DNA from: Poronia punctata
Taxonomy: Eukaryota > Ascomycota > Sordariomycetes > Xylariales > Xylariaceae
DNA: 64,000 bases
NCBI GenBank assembly: GCA_022579005.1
Contig: MU401595.1
Coordinates: 593-64,592 of the forward strand
Direction of reading: 5' to 3'
The notes under the pieces: model-generated
Databases searched by the model: none
What the model saw: only the letters and a program-made list of their open reading frames with translations
What the model was told of the DNA's origin: nothing
Part shown: piece by piece, positions 35,331 to 47,632 of the stretch
Numbering within the stretch: position 1 is the first letter of the stretch
Layout: each line of letters opens with the position of its first letter
Translations under genes and position numbers: made by a program

Positions 35331-37621
35331 ATTCCGGATAGCATGAGCAGGCTGGTATGTGTAGGATCTGGCAAAAGGATAAGGAGGACATAATCACCTT
35401 TTTGTTTTCTCATTTTGCGATGCGATTAGATAATCAAAGCGTACCACCTCAGATACACGTCCTGTCCCGTACGACCGGTGCATTGACAACACCGGCGATT
35501 ACGGCTTTTTAGATGTTAATGTCTTAGTCTTTCAATGTAAATAACTTCCAACCCCAGTCGCTCGTTTTTAAAGTCGCTCCTTTGTGTGGTCAGTTTATAC
35601 CTAATACCAAGATAAGATGGTTTATATATATATATCCATGAACGTGTTGGTTGCTCAAAATGCCATTGTCGTTGCGTGGTTGGCGTATGGGCCACCTATA
35701 TAGCTGAGCAAATGTACGAGTAGCTATCTCCATAGGGTTAACTACCTAATGGAGCTATAGCTATGAGCTACGTAGCTCTTTACCCCTCTATCCATCATCG
35801 CAACTACTTACTATTATGGGATTAGTTACTTGGTTCATATGTGCACGCAGGTACTCGTATGATTGCAAAGCACACTTTTCCTGTAAAGCTGCTCCAAACT
35901 ACGAGTTACATCGGTCGTAGGGAAAGACTGCATTAGGTAGTAGATCCCGGTGTCGGTGGCTGGTAGGTAATGTAGGTACCCGCGATAGGAAGGCTGTTGG
36001 TTCGAGCTCTTTGCTACCTTACCTTACCCCAAGAACACGACCAATTTACGGTGCTGTTTTGAGTCGCGTAAAAAGAACGAGTCGATATCATCACAGTGTT
36101 TAACCTAGGTTAGTAAATACCTAAGCTCTGGTCTAGGAATAGGTAATAGGGCTTTTGAGGCTGATAGCTAGAATGGAGCTATATTACCTCATATCCAGAC
36201 ACCTTAGGTAAATACTAGTAAAACGCTGTTCCTCGAGTCGGTCTTGCTCTACGTTTGTCTCCATTTTGTCCGCCGGTGTACCCGCCTTTATAAATGCATT
36301 GAATCGTGGTGTTGCTTCTTTTGTATGTACGCGGACGGGGCCGGGCTGGTTTCGAAGTGGAGGAGTCTGCCCTAATTTGGCCCCAACTCTGTTGAATCTT
36401 CACGCCGTTAAAAGCTTACATCAACCTCCCCAAATAGCGACGTGCATGCTAAACCTAGTAAGTATAGAGGTTAGTCGACAGGTGGACAGTGGACAGTGGA
36501 CAGTTTGATCATCAATGATATAAAGTCGGACGCTTAAATCAAATCAAAACCTGTCTGTCCCTGATAACTATGACGAGGTTTGAGATGTAGTAATAACAGT
36601 AAAAGGGAGGCTCATATTGCCTGACTTTGGTCTATGTCACATAACTTCTTTGTTTACATTCGTCTAGATAGTTCCTGGGATGCGTCGCAGAGGAAACTCC
36701 CTTATTATGATGTCCGGATGCTCCGGATCTGTGGGATAACCGCAATTTCGAGATCACCAATGACTCACGAGATCATCCTAGCGGAGTTACCGTTTATGTG
36801 CATAGTAGGATTGCGCGACATTGTGTGGCCGTCTTGTAGACCAGCCGTTACCAGATACTACGCGGTACATTTCTGCCCGCGGGTCAAATAGGAATAATCA
36901 TAATAATCGGTCTAAACTCAGGTTGCAGTAAGCCACCAAATTGAGGTCAAACGGGCGCTAGAAACTTGGTTAGCTAATTTTGTTTGTTCGCTCTCGGAAT
37001 TGAGCAGGGGCCGGCGTGACTGAGCGGATCACAAGCTTAATAACGGAGCTCATGGACAAGGTCCCCTTTTTTGCTTAATAAGCGAAAGGCGTTGTGGAAA
37101 CACGCCGTGATTCATTTGAAAGTCGCCTGTAGCGAGATAGGTAGATGCGACCCGGCATATTCGGAAACAACTAGTATAAAGCGGATCGACCAGACAACGA
37201 ACCCCGAGCTTTCGGAAGGCGCACCTGTTCAAACTCTATTAAGAAGTGGGATTGAAAAAGGAGAGAGTCACAAAACCCGCCATCATAGGGTAATAGGTAA
37301 CACCCACCTACCTTACCTTGTAAAAGGTACCACATCCTGCCTCGGTAGTACCTTCTTCCTTTTTATTTTTCCTCTCTGCGTCTCTGTCCCCCATTCTTCT
37401 GCTGTCACCTCCAGTTCTGCTTTAAAGAACTTTAATTGCCCTGCATTCCCCACAACCAAAGAATCAAGCCATAATAACCAGGAAGAGGCTTATGCTGCCG
37501 TTTCCCAATACTGCTTCAGCTTCACCATAACCATAGTAAGAGCTTGGCGCGTGACAGGCAGAGACCGAAGCTGTACAGCCCCTCCACCCTATAGATAATC
37601 TGCTCGCAATACAGACTCGCA
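35331..37621. other. 2.3-kb intergenic region
   Basis: No gene could be supported. An 84-codon open frame starting at an ATG at 36634 has no recognised domain. Short TA repeats (about 35622-35634) and scattered GTAGGTA/TACGAGTA motifs are present. The last ~300 bp is the promoter and 5' leader of the methyltransferase. Confidence 0.45.
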
Positions 37622-39167
37622 ATGGCGACGGCCACGGTAATGGCGCAAGACGTCCCGCTCGGATCGGCAGCAGTGCAACCGCAGTCTCCCAATCTGACAA
37701 GTGAGGCGTTTCTTCTGAGTGGCCGGAACGACAGCAGCGACAGTGCACGAACCAGTGATATCAGCTCTGAGAAGGCGAAGATCAAGGGATTCTCGGTTAA
37801 GAAATCTTCTAGCATCAAGACCAAGAAGGAGCATGGAGGCGAGTACCAGGTCGACCGTTCGGCGTCGCCCAACCGATTAAAGACGATCCTGAAGGCTTTC
37901 AAGCACATCCACGACCTGACACCGAAGCAAGTAGACGATTTCATGGCGTCGTACGAGATCTATAACCTCGACTGGGCCGATGTAGATGCCATGGTTGCCG
38001 CCTTCGGCCCCAATTACCAGGAGCGCGTCGGCGATTGCCTGAAGGCATATTACTCGGTGCTTAACCACCTCTGCAGTCTCGGCGACGTGGAAAAGATGTA
38101 CATACCGCCCCTGATGGACAAGAAGGCGTCGGTCCGCGATAATCAACTGCTGTGCGAGGAGTCAATTGCAACGTTAATCGGCCTGAAGCCGGGAATGAAA
38201 GTCCTTGATCTCGGGTGTGGGCGCGGCCGGGTGGCGGCACATATGGCGAGCTTTAGTGGAGCTAGGGTAACTGGGCTGAACAGTGAGTAACGATCCTACC
38301 TAGCACATGTTCATGCTTTCGCGCGGCGTAGCCTCGTAACCTACAACGCAAACCCATACGCAACAATCAGAGAAGAAGAGGCCAGAGAAAAAAAAAGAGA
38401 AAACGAGATATCAATTGGATTTGTAGGGCTAAAATTGCCACGGGCGCTAAACTAACTACCTACCTAACCTAGTGGTTTTGGACTGTCTTGGCTTCTGTTT
38501 CTATTAATCTCGCACAACGAGCTTGGCCAATGACTAAACTAACTGGACGTTGCTTGTAGTCGATTCGAACCAAATTGCGCAAGCAAAAGAATTCAACCAG
38601 CAGATGGGCTTTAACAACGAATTCATAGTCCACGACCAAAACGAATTGCCGCTCCCCTTCGCCGACGAGACGTTCGATGCCTTTTACGAAATCCAGGCGC
38701 TCAGCCTCTGCAAAGACCCATCCGCCTTGTTCAAAGAGATATATCGCATATTGAAGCCTGGGTCTAAATTCGCACTAGTCGACTGGGTCAGTCTACCGGC
38801 CTACAACCCGGCCGACCCGGTACACGTCTCGTTGATGAGACGGGTGAAGCCACTAATAGGCGCGGTCGGCACCCCGACGCCGGCAAGTTTCGAGAAGGCT
38901 CTCCTAGACGCCGGCTTCGACGTGACGCGGTCCGACAACCCGAGTATTGACGGGTTACAAGCGCCTCTTATAGACAAGGTTGATATATATTTCCGATCCA
39001 TCAGGAAATTGATTCACGGACTCGTGAAACTGCACGCGTTGCCACAGCACTTTAGGACTCTGATGGACAGGCTCTGCCTCGACGGGCAGGCCTTTGTCGA
39101 GATGGATAATATGCGACTCATCACTACGACATATCGGCTCGTTGCCGAGAAACCTCTCAAGGCTTGA
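37622..39167 (+). CDS. Sterol 24-C-methyltransferase-like SAM-dependent methyltransferase
   Basis: Two exons, 37622-38282 and 38560-39167, separated by an unusually long 277-bp intron (donor GTGAGT, branch ACTAAC, acceptor TTGTAG), give 422 aa. A disordered Ser/Lys-rich head of about 85 residues precedes a region like Erg6. The AdoMet-binding motif I is VLDLGCGRGRVAAHMA, then ARVTGLNIDSNQIAQA, DETFDAFYEIQALSLCKDP and the post-motif YRILKPGSKFALVDWV. The C-terminal part has GVGTPTPASFEKALLDAGF-like sequence (here AVGTPTPASF), as in SMT C-terminal domains. Classical Erg6 is shorter (about 380 aa) and has YEWGWGxSFHF near the start; I do not see that motif here. This is therefore more likely an Erg6 paralogue than Erg6 itself, acting on an unknown sterol or related lipid. 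Confidence 0.8.
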
Positions 39168-40067
39168 TTCCAAACCAATCGGAGCTCGATCCCCAACGGC
39201 TAGGCGCGTTCGACCATGTCGGGTGGCCACTCCTCATTTTTACCAAGTCATAAAATTAATATTCGTCGGATGAAAGATTTTCTGTCGCATAGAAGCGTCT
39301 TGACGCTTGTTCTTTTCCCCCCCCACAGGGCATCGGGTAGATGCCGGATGCATGGCGCAATTGAAGCCGGGCAATTCTAAACTTTAGCATGTCTCAAGTT
39401 AGTTGATATCCTGACATTAAATATGGTTATTTGTTTTAGACGAGGTTGTGGAGTGAAGAATATCATGTCTTACTTGCTCCGTGAATAGGATGTTTCACTT
39501 CTATACAAGAGAGATACATTGACCATGTGCCTTCCTCATCGTCCCTCTTTGTCTTTTCTTTTCTTTCTCTACAAAATAATGAACGGGATGGGGGGAAAAA
39601 GCTCGCTGTGTGTGGTAGAGAGAAAAAGGGAAGAAGGCATCGAACTCTAGACAAAATTTATGATCACAAGTCACTTGTTCTAGATATTACTATTTGCTTT
39701 AGTTTTACAGTTCTTTGTTCCCCAGCTTCGAACTCCGGCTGACAATCTGTTTTCAGTCTGGCTAGTCTTTGTTGCCAAACTCAAGTATATGACCAATTCA
39801 CAAAGAGACGCCGTTACAATGTTACACGTAAAATGCTATCTCGGCTTGCCCGTTCCTGACTTGGTCGAGAAGATATCAAGTAGCCGGCCTTGTGATTGTA
39901 CTGTATACGTTGGCTGCTTGATTGAAAATTATACATAACCTACTACGGATATCGGTGCTGTACGAGCCTTGAGGAGTAAACCCGACAGGGGTATTTAAAT
40001 GGTTGTTCCATGATTATAAGGAGGGAATCGATGAACATCAACTGAACCTATATTTTGAGGCGCCACG
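39168..40067. other. Intergenic, nothing recognised
   Basis: 0.9 kb between two co-directional genes, with a short C run near 39319 and pyrimidine-rich stretches at about 39535-39570. No gene was supported. Confidence 0.5.
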
Positions 40068-40481
40068 ATGTCGGAACACGGGGCCGGCCCGGAGACAGAC
40101 GGGGAAGGACAGGACACAACGGACAATATTCTAGGGAATGAAGATCTAGATGGAAACGACGACGCCGTTGCCTTTTTCTCCCTGCTAGAGTCTGTCCCCG
40201 TCACTACCGGTACACCTAGTCCTACCAGAACACCAATCGACCATCCAGGGGCTCGAATAAACAATCCAGAGACCCAAGTAAACAATCCGGAGGGCCGAGT
40301 AAAGAAACAAAATGTTAGGAACAACAACAATAACAACAAGAACAGGGGCGACCACAAAAAGCGCATAATGGACTGGATCCTCGGCCGCCACGTCACAACA
40401 GTAGAAAGGCGTGATGAGGCCGACATGTACGAAACCGAAACCGAAACCGACGACAGGAGGAGGAGGAGGATAATAGACCAA

Positions 40482-40516
<35 letters not shown>

Positions 40517-42416
40517 AGAAGAAGAAGAAGAAGAAGAAGAAGAAGAAGAAGAAGAAGAAGAAGAAGAAGAAGAAGAAGAAGAAGAAGAAGAAGAAGAAGA
40601 AGAAGAAGACTTTTACGAAATCGGAGATATCCACGATATATGTCCCGCATGCACGACATCCTACTGTCAAGCCGTCGATTCTATCCCGTTTAAGAGTATT
40701 TTTAAACTCTTATACAATGACGCCCACTCGCAGAGATGGCTCCTAGGAGGGAGATATATACTCCGGGAAGAAACCGTGGACGAATATCATCATTATCATG
40801 CCCACCACGATAACGAAGAAGAAGAGGAAGAGGAGGAGGAAGATATTATTCCTCTCGTGGAAGCGACAAGGGCGCTTAAGACCCTTGCGCCGAATGTCCC
40901 GTTTGCCAAAGTCCGCGCCGGTTGGAGACGGGATGGGAAGGTCGTTACGGTGACGGATGTCGAGCCTGGAGAGAGGTTGTTCGACGTCTGGTGGACGCTG
41001 ACGGATGATGAGAGGGAAGGGCTCGCGGAACAGGTGGCGGGGTGTGTGGAGGGTTGGAGGGTCGCTGATCTGGGTCGGATAGCGAGTTTCACGGGGGGTT
41101 CTATTCGTGGACATGGGAATCTTTTTCGTTCTGGGTCTGGGTCTGGATCTCTTGGACCTTTTTCATCGGATGGCGGGTTTTGGAGATATATCGAGAAAAG
41201 ACTACGATTACGAGATGTGGATGAAGATATCATATCTTGTTTACGACAACATATGCCCGCGTCTTCCCCGTGTGTTTTCACACATGGCGATTTATCGACT
41301 TGGAATATTTACGTCAGTGCAGGCGGGGGAAAGAACAAGAACAAGAAGAAGAAGAAGAAGAAGAACAAAGTAAAATTACTCTCTATATCCGGATTCGAAA
41401 ACGCCGCGTCATTACCGGTCTGGGCGGAAAGTGTCTCTATGCATTTCTGTTGCTGCGACGAGGATAAGCAGTGGAAAGCACTTTTGAGCAAACATTTACT
41501 TGGAAAACAACAACAAGAACACCATCATCATCATCATCATCATCAGGCGGCGCTTGATTGGTGGGCTTTATGGACGGCTTCGGAAGACGGTAATGGGACG
41601 GTTACGGAGGATTTGAAAGAGCGTTGCGAGAGATGGAAGGAGACGAAGATTTCTACGAAGCCATTCTTATCACCATTGCCATTACGGGAGGGGGGTAATG
41701 GTAATGGTAGTGGTAAGAGTGAAATCGACGGGATGATTAGGAAAGCTATCCTTGCCAATAATACAGATGATCTCTGGGAGAGAACATCTTCGTTGAGCGA
41801 TGATACGTGGGGATATAGCGAAGAGGAGGAAGACGAACAAGACGAAGACGAAGACGAAGACGAAGAGGAAGAGGAAGTAAATCCTCTCGCGAGACGATAT
41901 GCGGATACGATATTAAATATGCGCGACTTCTTGGAAAGACAACAGATACAGCTACATGAGGGCTTTAACCCACTACATCGGAGGAATCGAGAGGACATAC
42001 CCATCCCGGAAACGATAGCCGAGAAACTCAAGGCAAACGTCAAGGGGTTGCGTCCGTTAAGTCTCCCGACTTATAATACCCTGTCCGAAAGTGCGCGGAG
42101 TATTGGTAGACTTGGCCGAGTGGATGAAGGGGATAAAGATGGGGAGCGGTCTCTGTCATCTATACAAGAAGCTGAATCATCCGAACAACCTAGTAGAAGG
42201 ACCTCTATTATCAAGAACAGGTCTAGACCGGGATCGTTATATGCGGCGTTGGCCGCCTCGGCGCGACATGGGAGGAGCAGGTCAGAGGATCAGCAAACGC
42301 AACCGGAAGAAGGGACGGTTGACGGTGGTCAGACGAGGCCGCAGAGCATGTTGCCTGTATCCTCTGGATTGGGAGATGTTGAGTCTCAGAGTTTGGTAAA
42401 CGAAATGAAGAAATAG
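40068..42416 (+). CDS. APH-fold (aminoglycoside phosphotransferase-like) protein with homopolymer tracts
   Basis: Single exon, 782 aa. The head is polar, with an Asn-rich stretch, then about eleven Asp and about thirty Glu encoded by pure GAC and GAA repeats. Next comes a domain like fungal APH/choline-kinase-type proteins: CPACTTSYCQAVDSIP, VEATRALKTLAPNVPFAKV, VEPGERLFDVWWTL, and the Brenner-type motif VFTHGDLSTWNIYV with the catalytic Asp. The next metal-binding motif, normally IDWE-like, reads SGFENA, so the second Asp seems to be absent. Further low-complexity tracts are poly-Lys (about 41340-41365), poly-His (about 41521-41545) and Asp/Glu (about 41820-41876). The rest is disordered. 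No substrate can be named; drug resistance should not be inferred from the domain name. Confidence 0.75.
40486..40608 (+). repeat. (GAC)n then (GAA)n trinucleotide tract in coding DNA
   Basis: About nine to eleven GAC codons followed by about thirty uninterrupted GAA codons in the frame of the APH-like protein. Confidence 0.95.
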
Positions 42417-42746
42417 GTAGGCCGTCAATCATCATGTAGGGGATATAGGTTTTAACCTAAGTTGCGCTGGGAAATTGTGAAATAAGTTCTACCGTCTTCG
42501 CCTGCAAGCATGAATACATTATGATATTTATTCCAAAACAGCGCGATATACTGCAACATCAGCTGATCCACTACGATCCGTGACGCCGAGGGGACATTTC
42601 AATGTCTCTACCCAAAAAATAAAAATAAAAATAAAAACAAGCAAAATACAACGCAATGAAGGTAGTGTAGATGAAACCGTCCCGCCCCCAGCTCTCAGTC
42701 CTGTGTAGTCACCAAAAGGCCCACCTCTAGTCCATTTGTCACTCGC
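42417..42746. other. Convergent 3' flanks
   Basis: 330 bp between the converging APH-like and small secreted protein genes. It holds an AAAAAT-type run at about 42614-42640. Confidence 0.6.
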
Positions 42747-43313
42747 TCACGAACTCAAAGTAACAGTAAAGTCGGGCACGCCTTTGTAAACAGTCTCGCT
42801 CTGAGAGCCCACAATCTCCTTGACGAAATCCTTGGCCAACCACTCGTGAAAACCGACATCCACCTTACCAGTCGCGGAATTGGTGTCGTGGAGGAAAATG
42901 AGAATCCGATACCGACCCTCGGTTCCAGGCTGCGATGGGTCCTGGCGCATCTGCCATGAGACTGACTCGTCGTCGCAGGGAATCCTGTCCACGGCGGGGA
43001 GCTTTGTCCCCGACGTCTCGTCTGCGTAGTGACAATGCGTGTCGACTTGCCCGTCGATCTGCAGATTGTAGGAGATGCTATTCCAAAGGTTAGTCATGCT
43101 CTATTATATATACCCAGCGGTGACGGTTTCAGCCGCTTGTCCGGATCCGAAATTTCCATGCAGTATCTAGTAAACGACTTACGATGCACCGTTGCCGCCC
43201 GCTTTGGTGTGTGCGTCAAAGCCGTTGATTTTGGCCTGGGTAGTCGATGTCTGACTACGAGGGAGTGCCACGGCCCCGAGGGCAAAAGGGGCGAAAAAAG
43301 CGAGGTATTTCAT
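42747..43313 (-). CDS. Small secreted protein, unknown function
   Basis: Two exons, 43313-43183 and 43077-42747 (105-bp intron, GTAAGT donor, ATGACTAAC branch), give 153 aa. A signal peptide (MKYLAFFAPFALGAVAL) is followed by a mature protein of about 135 residues with two Cys (CHYADETS and IPCDDES), probably one disulfide. It is polar and beta-like (SISYNLQIDGQ; RYRILIFLHDTN), and ends PDFTVTLSS. No family was recognised with confidence; fungal Alt a 1-like (AA1-like) proteins have a similar size and strand pattern. An effector role is possible but unsupported. A TATATAAAG box lies about 130 bp upstream of the ATG, as in the NLP gene. Confidence 0.8.
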
Positions 43314-43443
43314 CTTTGCTTTTTGGTGCTGAAGTGGTAGAGTGATGTATAACACTAGCCCAACTTGACGATATGAAGTTATCTTGAAGGCTTGGTATGT
43401 CGCTGATGTGTGTGATTTGATAGTAAGTTAGATCGTGAAGACT

Positions 43444-43452
43444 CTTTATATA
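43444..43452 (-). promoter_or_regulatory. TATA box of the small secreted protein gene
   Basis: TATATAAAG on the minus strand, about 131 bp before the start codon at 43313. Confidence 0.5.
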
Positions 43453-45898
43453 CGTCTCGCCCTCGTATTATGCTTGGGTCTACCCTGCTTATTTGCTGAC
43501 CTCTTGTCGCACACTCGAACCACGTATTATCCATCCCACACGGGGCTATGGCAATGAAGGCTAGGCCTACCCTGCCCCGATCTTACTGCCGTATCCGGCT
43601 TCAGGACCAACAACATTTTGGTGAAGTCGCCTCGCCTGGCTCTTTTACGAATTCCACCACACACACACACACATCTCGGCCGTGGCATGCGGTCAGAACA
43701 GCTGTTGAGATCTGAAGATAAATATTCCAAGAGACTGTCAGAGCCTAGAGGTCATCAGCACAGTGACGAAGGCTATGCGCACCATATGATGTCACCGAGT
43801 GCGCAGCTCGATAGAATCATGGTTGGCGACATATTCCGTGTCACGGTTCCATGGTGAAACCCTTCCAACGAAGCAAGAGATGGCCGGTTTGTATATGTGC
43901 ATTTTGTCTTGTACGCTTCAACTTTGTCAGACGTATAGGTAAGCATAAGGCCATGCCTCGTGAATCTGCCTAAACGGTAGGTGGTGCATGGTTTGAAAAA
44001 CAGACATATACGCTGCGTTACGTGCGCGTTCAGCGTCTGAACCCGGAGAACACGCTTTAGCTGGATGGATGGTGTGTTGAAACCGTTGGAAAAGGCTCAC
44101 CGCTACTAGGGACGAAAAAGAAGCAGGTACATCTTAGAATGACTGGCGAGTTTATCTAAAAATAGATTCGAGGTGTTCTTCGTATTAGGTATTACCTAGT
44201 GAATGGAGTTATTAGTGCCATCTAGTTGGTGAATGTAAGGGAGCAAATGGCGGAGATTTGCACGAGAAATGTACAAGGCGACGACGGAGGTTGGGTGCGT
44301 ATACTACCATCACCCTTACTACTATTTACTTAGTACAAGAAGCCAAGTAGACTCGACATATTAGAAACTTACAATGATAGGTCAATCAAGCTATAAAATT
44401 CGAAGGATTTCTAGCTGTCACGGTGACCATGGTTCATTCCGACCGGTGGCTCATAGTCATGTGGATGGTCAGAGTGAGGGGCTTAGCTGTACTGAAAAAC
44501 TCGATCCCGCTTCTTGCTACGTTTGGGCAGAATCCAAGGTAACACATCAATATCATGGAAAGCTCGGGATAGGTACATACCTAAGTACTAAGTAGGTGCT
44601 TGTTGGTAAAGTAGGCAGGAGCTACTTAATAACAGGGCAGCTTCGGTGCTGTCGCTTCCACGCAAACACATGATACAAAACACCATATGCCGCGTAGGTT
44701 AGGTACTTAGAATATGGGACACTTATTAAGGACGTACCGGTAGACAACGCGGCCTCCGGTATTGGCACTTCTCTTCTAAAGTTTGCTTATACGCGCCGCG
44801 GACTTTTGTGATATTCATCACTTTCTTTCCTGGTTCATGATCGTAGCTACAGAGACGAAGTAGGGCGCCTGGAGCTTCTCCCATCCTGGCAGTCATTTCA
44901 GAGTAGTGTAATTAAGTCGGACGAAGGCAAACATGAAGAGTCGAGGCGAATATTATTGGCAGATGGCTCTTCAGGGAAGGGTTTAGGGTGACTCGTAGAC
45001 AACGTCCAGCCCCGGTCCTTATCCTACCAGGATTCAGGAGAGCACTAAAGATGCGGTCACGGCCGAGAAGAAGGTGTAGGTATGTTTCAATAGCCGAACT
45101 GGACTCATTTATCGCCCGTTTCTTTCCTCTCTATCCTAATCTAGCGGATGCGGGTGGGGCCGAGTCCGGCCGACGTTGGTTATTAAGAGAAAGTTGAGAA
45201 ATCCCAGGTGTCAATATCCGAGACAGCATCTACTTACATCGGCCGTGAACGGGAAGCACTGCTCGAGAATGCGGAGGAAACGCAGGGGTTTGTTCATAAC
45301 TTGACACCACGCTGAATGTCCAGCCCCCCGGATTTTCTGGTGTTGGAGCAGCTCGAAAGCGGCATAGCGCTTCCCCGCAGTGAGCCTAACTCCGGCAGTT
45401 GTTTACCACCCCCAGGACCCTAATCCCCTAACCTAGGTTAATTCCCGACTACGAGTACCTATTTGACGCGCGTCCAGAGCCTGCAGCAGCAACAGAGTAC
45501 CAATATGCTGGGCTGCCAGAAATGGCAGTGAAGGCTGGCGTTCAAGGCGACGTGATTATCATGTGGAAAAGTGATATAGGCAGGGAATATGGTATGCCCC
45601 GACACGAAGACCATAATGGTCCAGTCATCTATCTTCAGAGCGGTGGGCGGACGGAGCAAGGGTCCATAACGGGGACCCTATAGCTTTGGGCTCAGCTTTG
45701 ACCTGGCAATGCATACATAATATTAGCATGCACAGATACATCTGGCCCAGGTATCGATGGACTCCCCCTGGCTAGAACCCCCGCTGGCCATCCATATAAG
45801 GGCAGCCGTGCTTGCGGTAGACATACGAGCTGCCCGTATACTTACCACGTTCTGACCTGATCAAAACACCTTAGAAGTCCGAGGTAATTCAACCTACA
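43453..45898. other. 2.4-kb intergenic region
   Basis: No gene was supported. It holds a short AC repeat (about 43655-43672) and scattered GTAGGTA motifs (for example about 44570-44600). The end is the promoter of the transporter gene, with a TATA-like element at 45793. Confidence 0.45.
45793..45801 (+). promoter_or_regulatory. TATA-like element of the transporter gene
   Basis: CATATAAGG, about 105 bp upstream of the ATG at 45899. A spacing of this size suits a fungal TATA box with a leader of 40-70 nt. Confidence 0.35.
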
Positions 45899-47632
45899 AT
45901 GGCAGAGCGAGATTCGGCCGTCGACTTGGAGACGCAAGACCGCTCTCTCGGCGAGAAAGATGGGAGCAAACGAGGAGAAGAACAACTGGACGAAGATGGA
46001 CTGGACCGTACTTCGTCCGCCGAAAGAACTCTTATTCGGAAACAGGACATGCGCATCATCCCCGTGAGCGCGTCCATCTACTTCCTCGCCTACCTGGACC
46101 GATCCAACATCGGCAACGCCAAGGTGCTCAACTCGTCTACGAAGAATGATATGCAAACGGAGACACACACAACCAATTATCAGTTTACCATCGCTTTGAT
46201 GATCTTCCTCATCGGTTACTTCCTCTTCGAAGTGCCCTCGAACATCCTGCTCAAGAAGTTCCGGCCCTCAAGATGGCTTGCTTTTCTGATGTTTTCCTGG
46301 GGCCTTATTACTATTGGTCTAGGCGGTGTGCGTAGCTACGCACAGATCACGGGCGTGCGCTTTCTCCTAGGTGCATTCGAAGCGTAAGCCGGTTCACCCT
46401 CGAACCTTGTGATGGAGATGTTGCTCGCAAGGTTTCAATTTGGGATAGTCGAAGAATGCGAATCGCTGACCGGGACCGACGCAGTGGACTATTCCCGGGT
46501 CTTGTTTATTACTTGACCTTCTGGGTAAGCACTGGATTTACAATACCCATACGATGCAACATTGCAAGCAGTCAAAACAACAAAAAGTGGTCTGGGAGCT
46601 TACCCCCCCTATTTATGTGTAGTATAAAACAGACGAGCGAAGCATTAGAGTAGCCTTCATCTTGGCTAGTGCTACTCTAGCAGGCGCATTTGGCGGAGCC
46701 ATAGCTTACGGCGTGGGCCATCTCAACGGCGTCCGCGGTCTCTCCGGATGGCGCTGGCTGTTTATCCTCGAGGGCATCCCGTCTGTCCTCTCATCGCTCC
46801 TCGTCTGGTTCATCTTGCCAGACTTTCCAGAACGTGCTAAATGGCTATCGGAGAACGAGAAGGACCTCGCGGCCCGACGTCTACTTGTTGACGGTTCCAA
46901 GGGCTCGGACGCTGGAGTCACCTGGGCAGATGCCAAAGCCACGTTGATGGATTGGAGACTATACGGACACTATGCCATCTACTTCGCCGTCTCGCTCCCT
47001 TTTAACTCCCTGTCGCTCTTCACGCCTTCCATCGTGACGGGGCTGGGGTACAAAGACCTAGAAGCACAGTTGTTAACCGTGCCTCCTTGGGCTATCGCTT
47101 ATGGTACGGCCACAACACTCACTAGATATGAATGAATGATGATGGCGGCTAACAGGGAACAGTTGTATCGATCCTCGTCGCTTGGTCTGCCGACCACTTC
47201 AACGCTCGCGGCCTACACTGTGCGGCAACAGCGGCGGTGGGTGCTGCCGGTTTCCTCGCCTCTGCCCTTCTCCCCGCAACCGCTTATACGAGACGGTACG
47301 GCACTCTGATAGTGGGCACATCGGGCGCCTTTGGATGTATCCCGCCCATGTTGGGGTGGCTCACGTCCAATATATGGAGCACCGGATCTGTCGGGCTCGC
47401 CGTCGCTCTCAATGTCAGCATCGGCGCGGGATTGGGCCAGATCCCCGGCGTGTGGATCTACAAGGCCGACGAGGCTGCGAGGGGATACCCCACCGGTCAC
47501 GGCGTGAACGCTGCTATGCTCTTCTTCGTTGCTGGAGGCGCGGTGGCCTTGAGGTACTACTACGGCCGGAAGAATAAGCTCGCGGTGAACGCGGCGGCTG
47601 ACGGGACGGCCCCTCGGCTGTACGCACTTTGA
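45899..47632 (+). CDS. MFS transporter, ACS (Dal5/Tna1) family
   Basis: Four exons, 45899-46383, 46485-46524, 46623-47103 and 47163-47632, give 491 aa. The second exon is only 40 nt. The last acceptor is set by reading frame: the first AG after the branch site (47155) shifts the frame, while the next (47162) restores the conserved PPWAIAYVVSILVAW. A polar N-terminal tail of about 45 residues precedes 12 hydrophobic segments. YLDRSNIGNAK in TM1, GYFLFEVPSNILLKK and WRWLFILEGIPSVL are typical of the anion:cation symporters that carry allantoate, nicotinate, pantothenate or aromatic and sugar acids. The substrate is not fixed by sequence. It lies 614 bp upstream of a tannase-family gene in the same direction, which hints at uptake of phenolic acids. 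Confidence 0.88.

Noticed and set aside
35990..36020. Possible tRNA B-box (GGTTCGAGCTC)
   Set aside because: It does not match GGTTCGANNCC, and no acceptor stem or A-box pairs with it.
40185..40670. Minus-strand open frame of 161 codons rich in Phe and Val
   Set aside because: It is the shadow of the GAC/GAA tract of the APH-like gene; its sequence is just TTC/GTC repeats.
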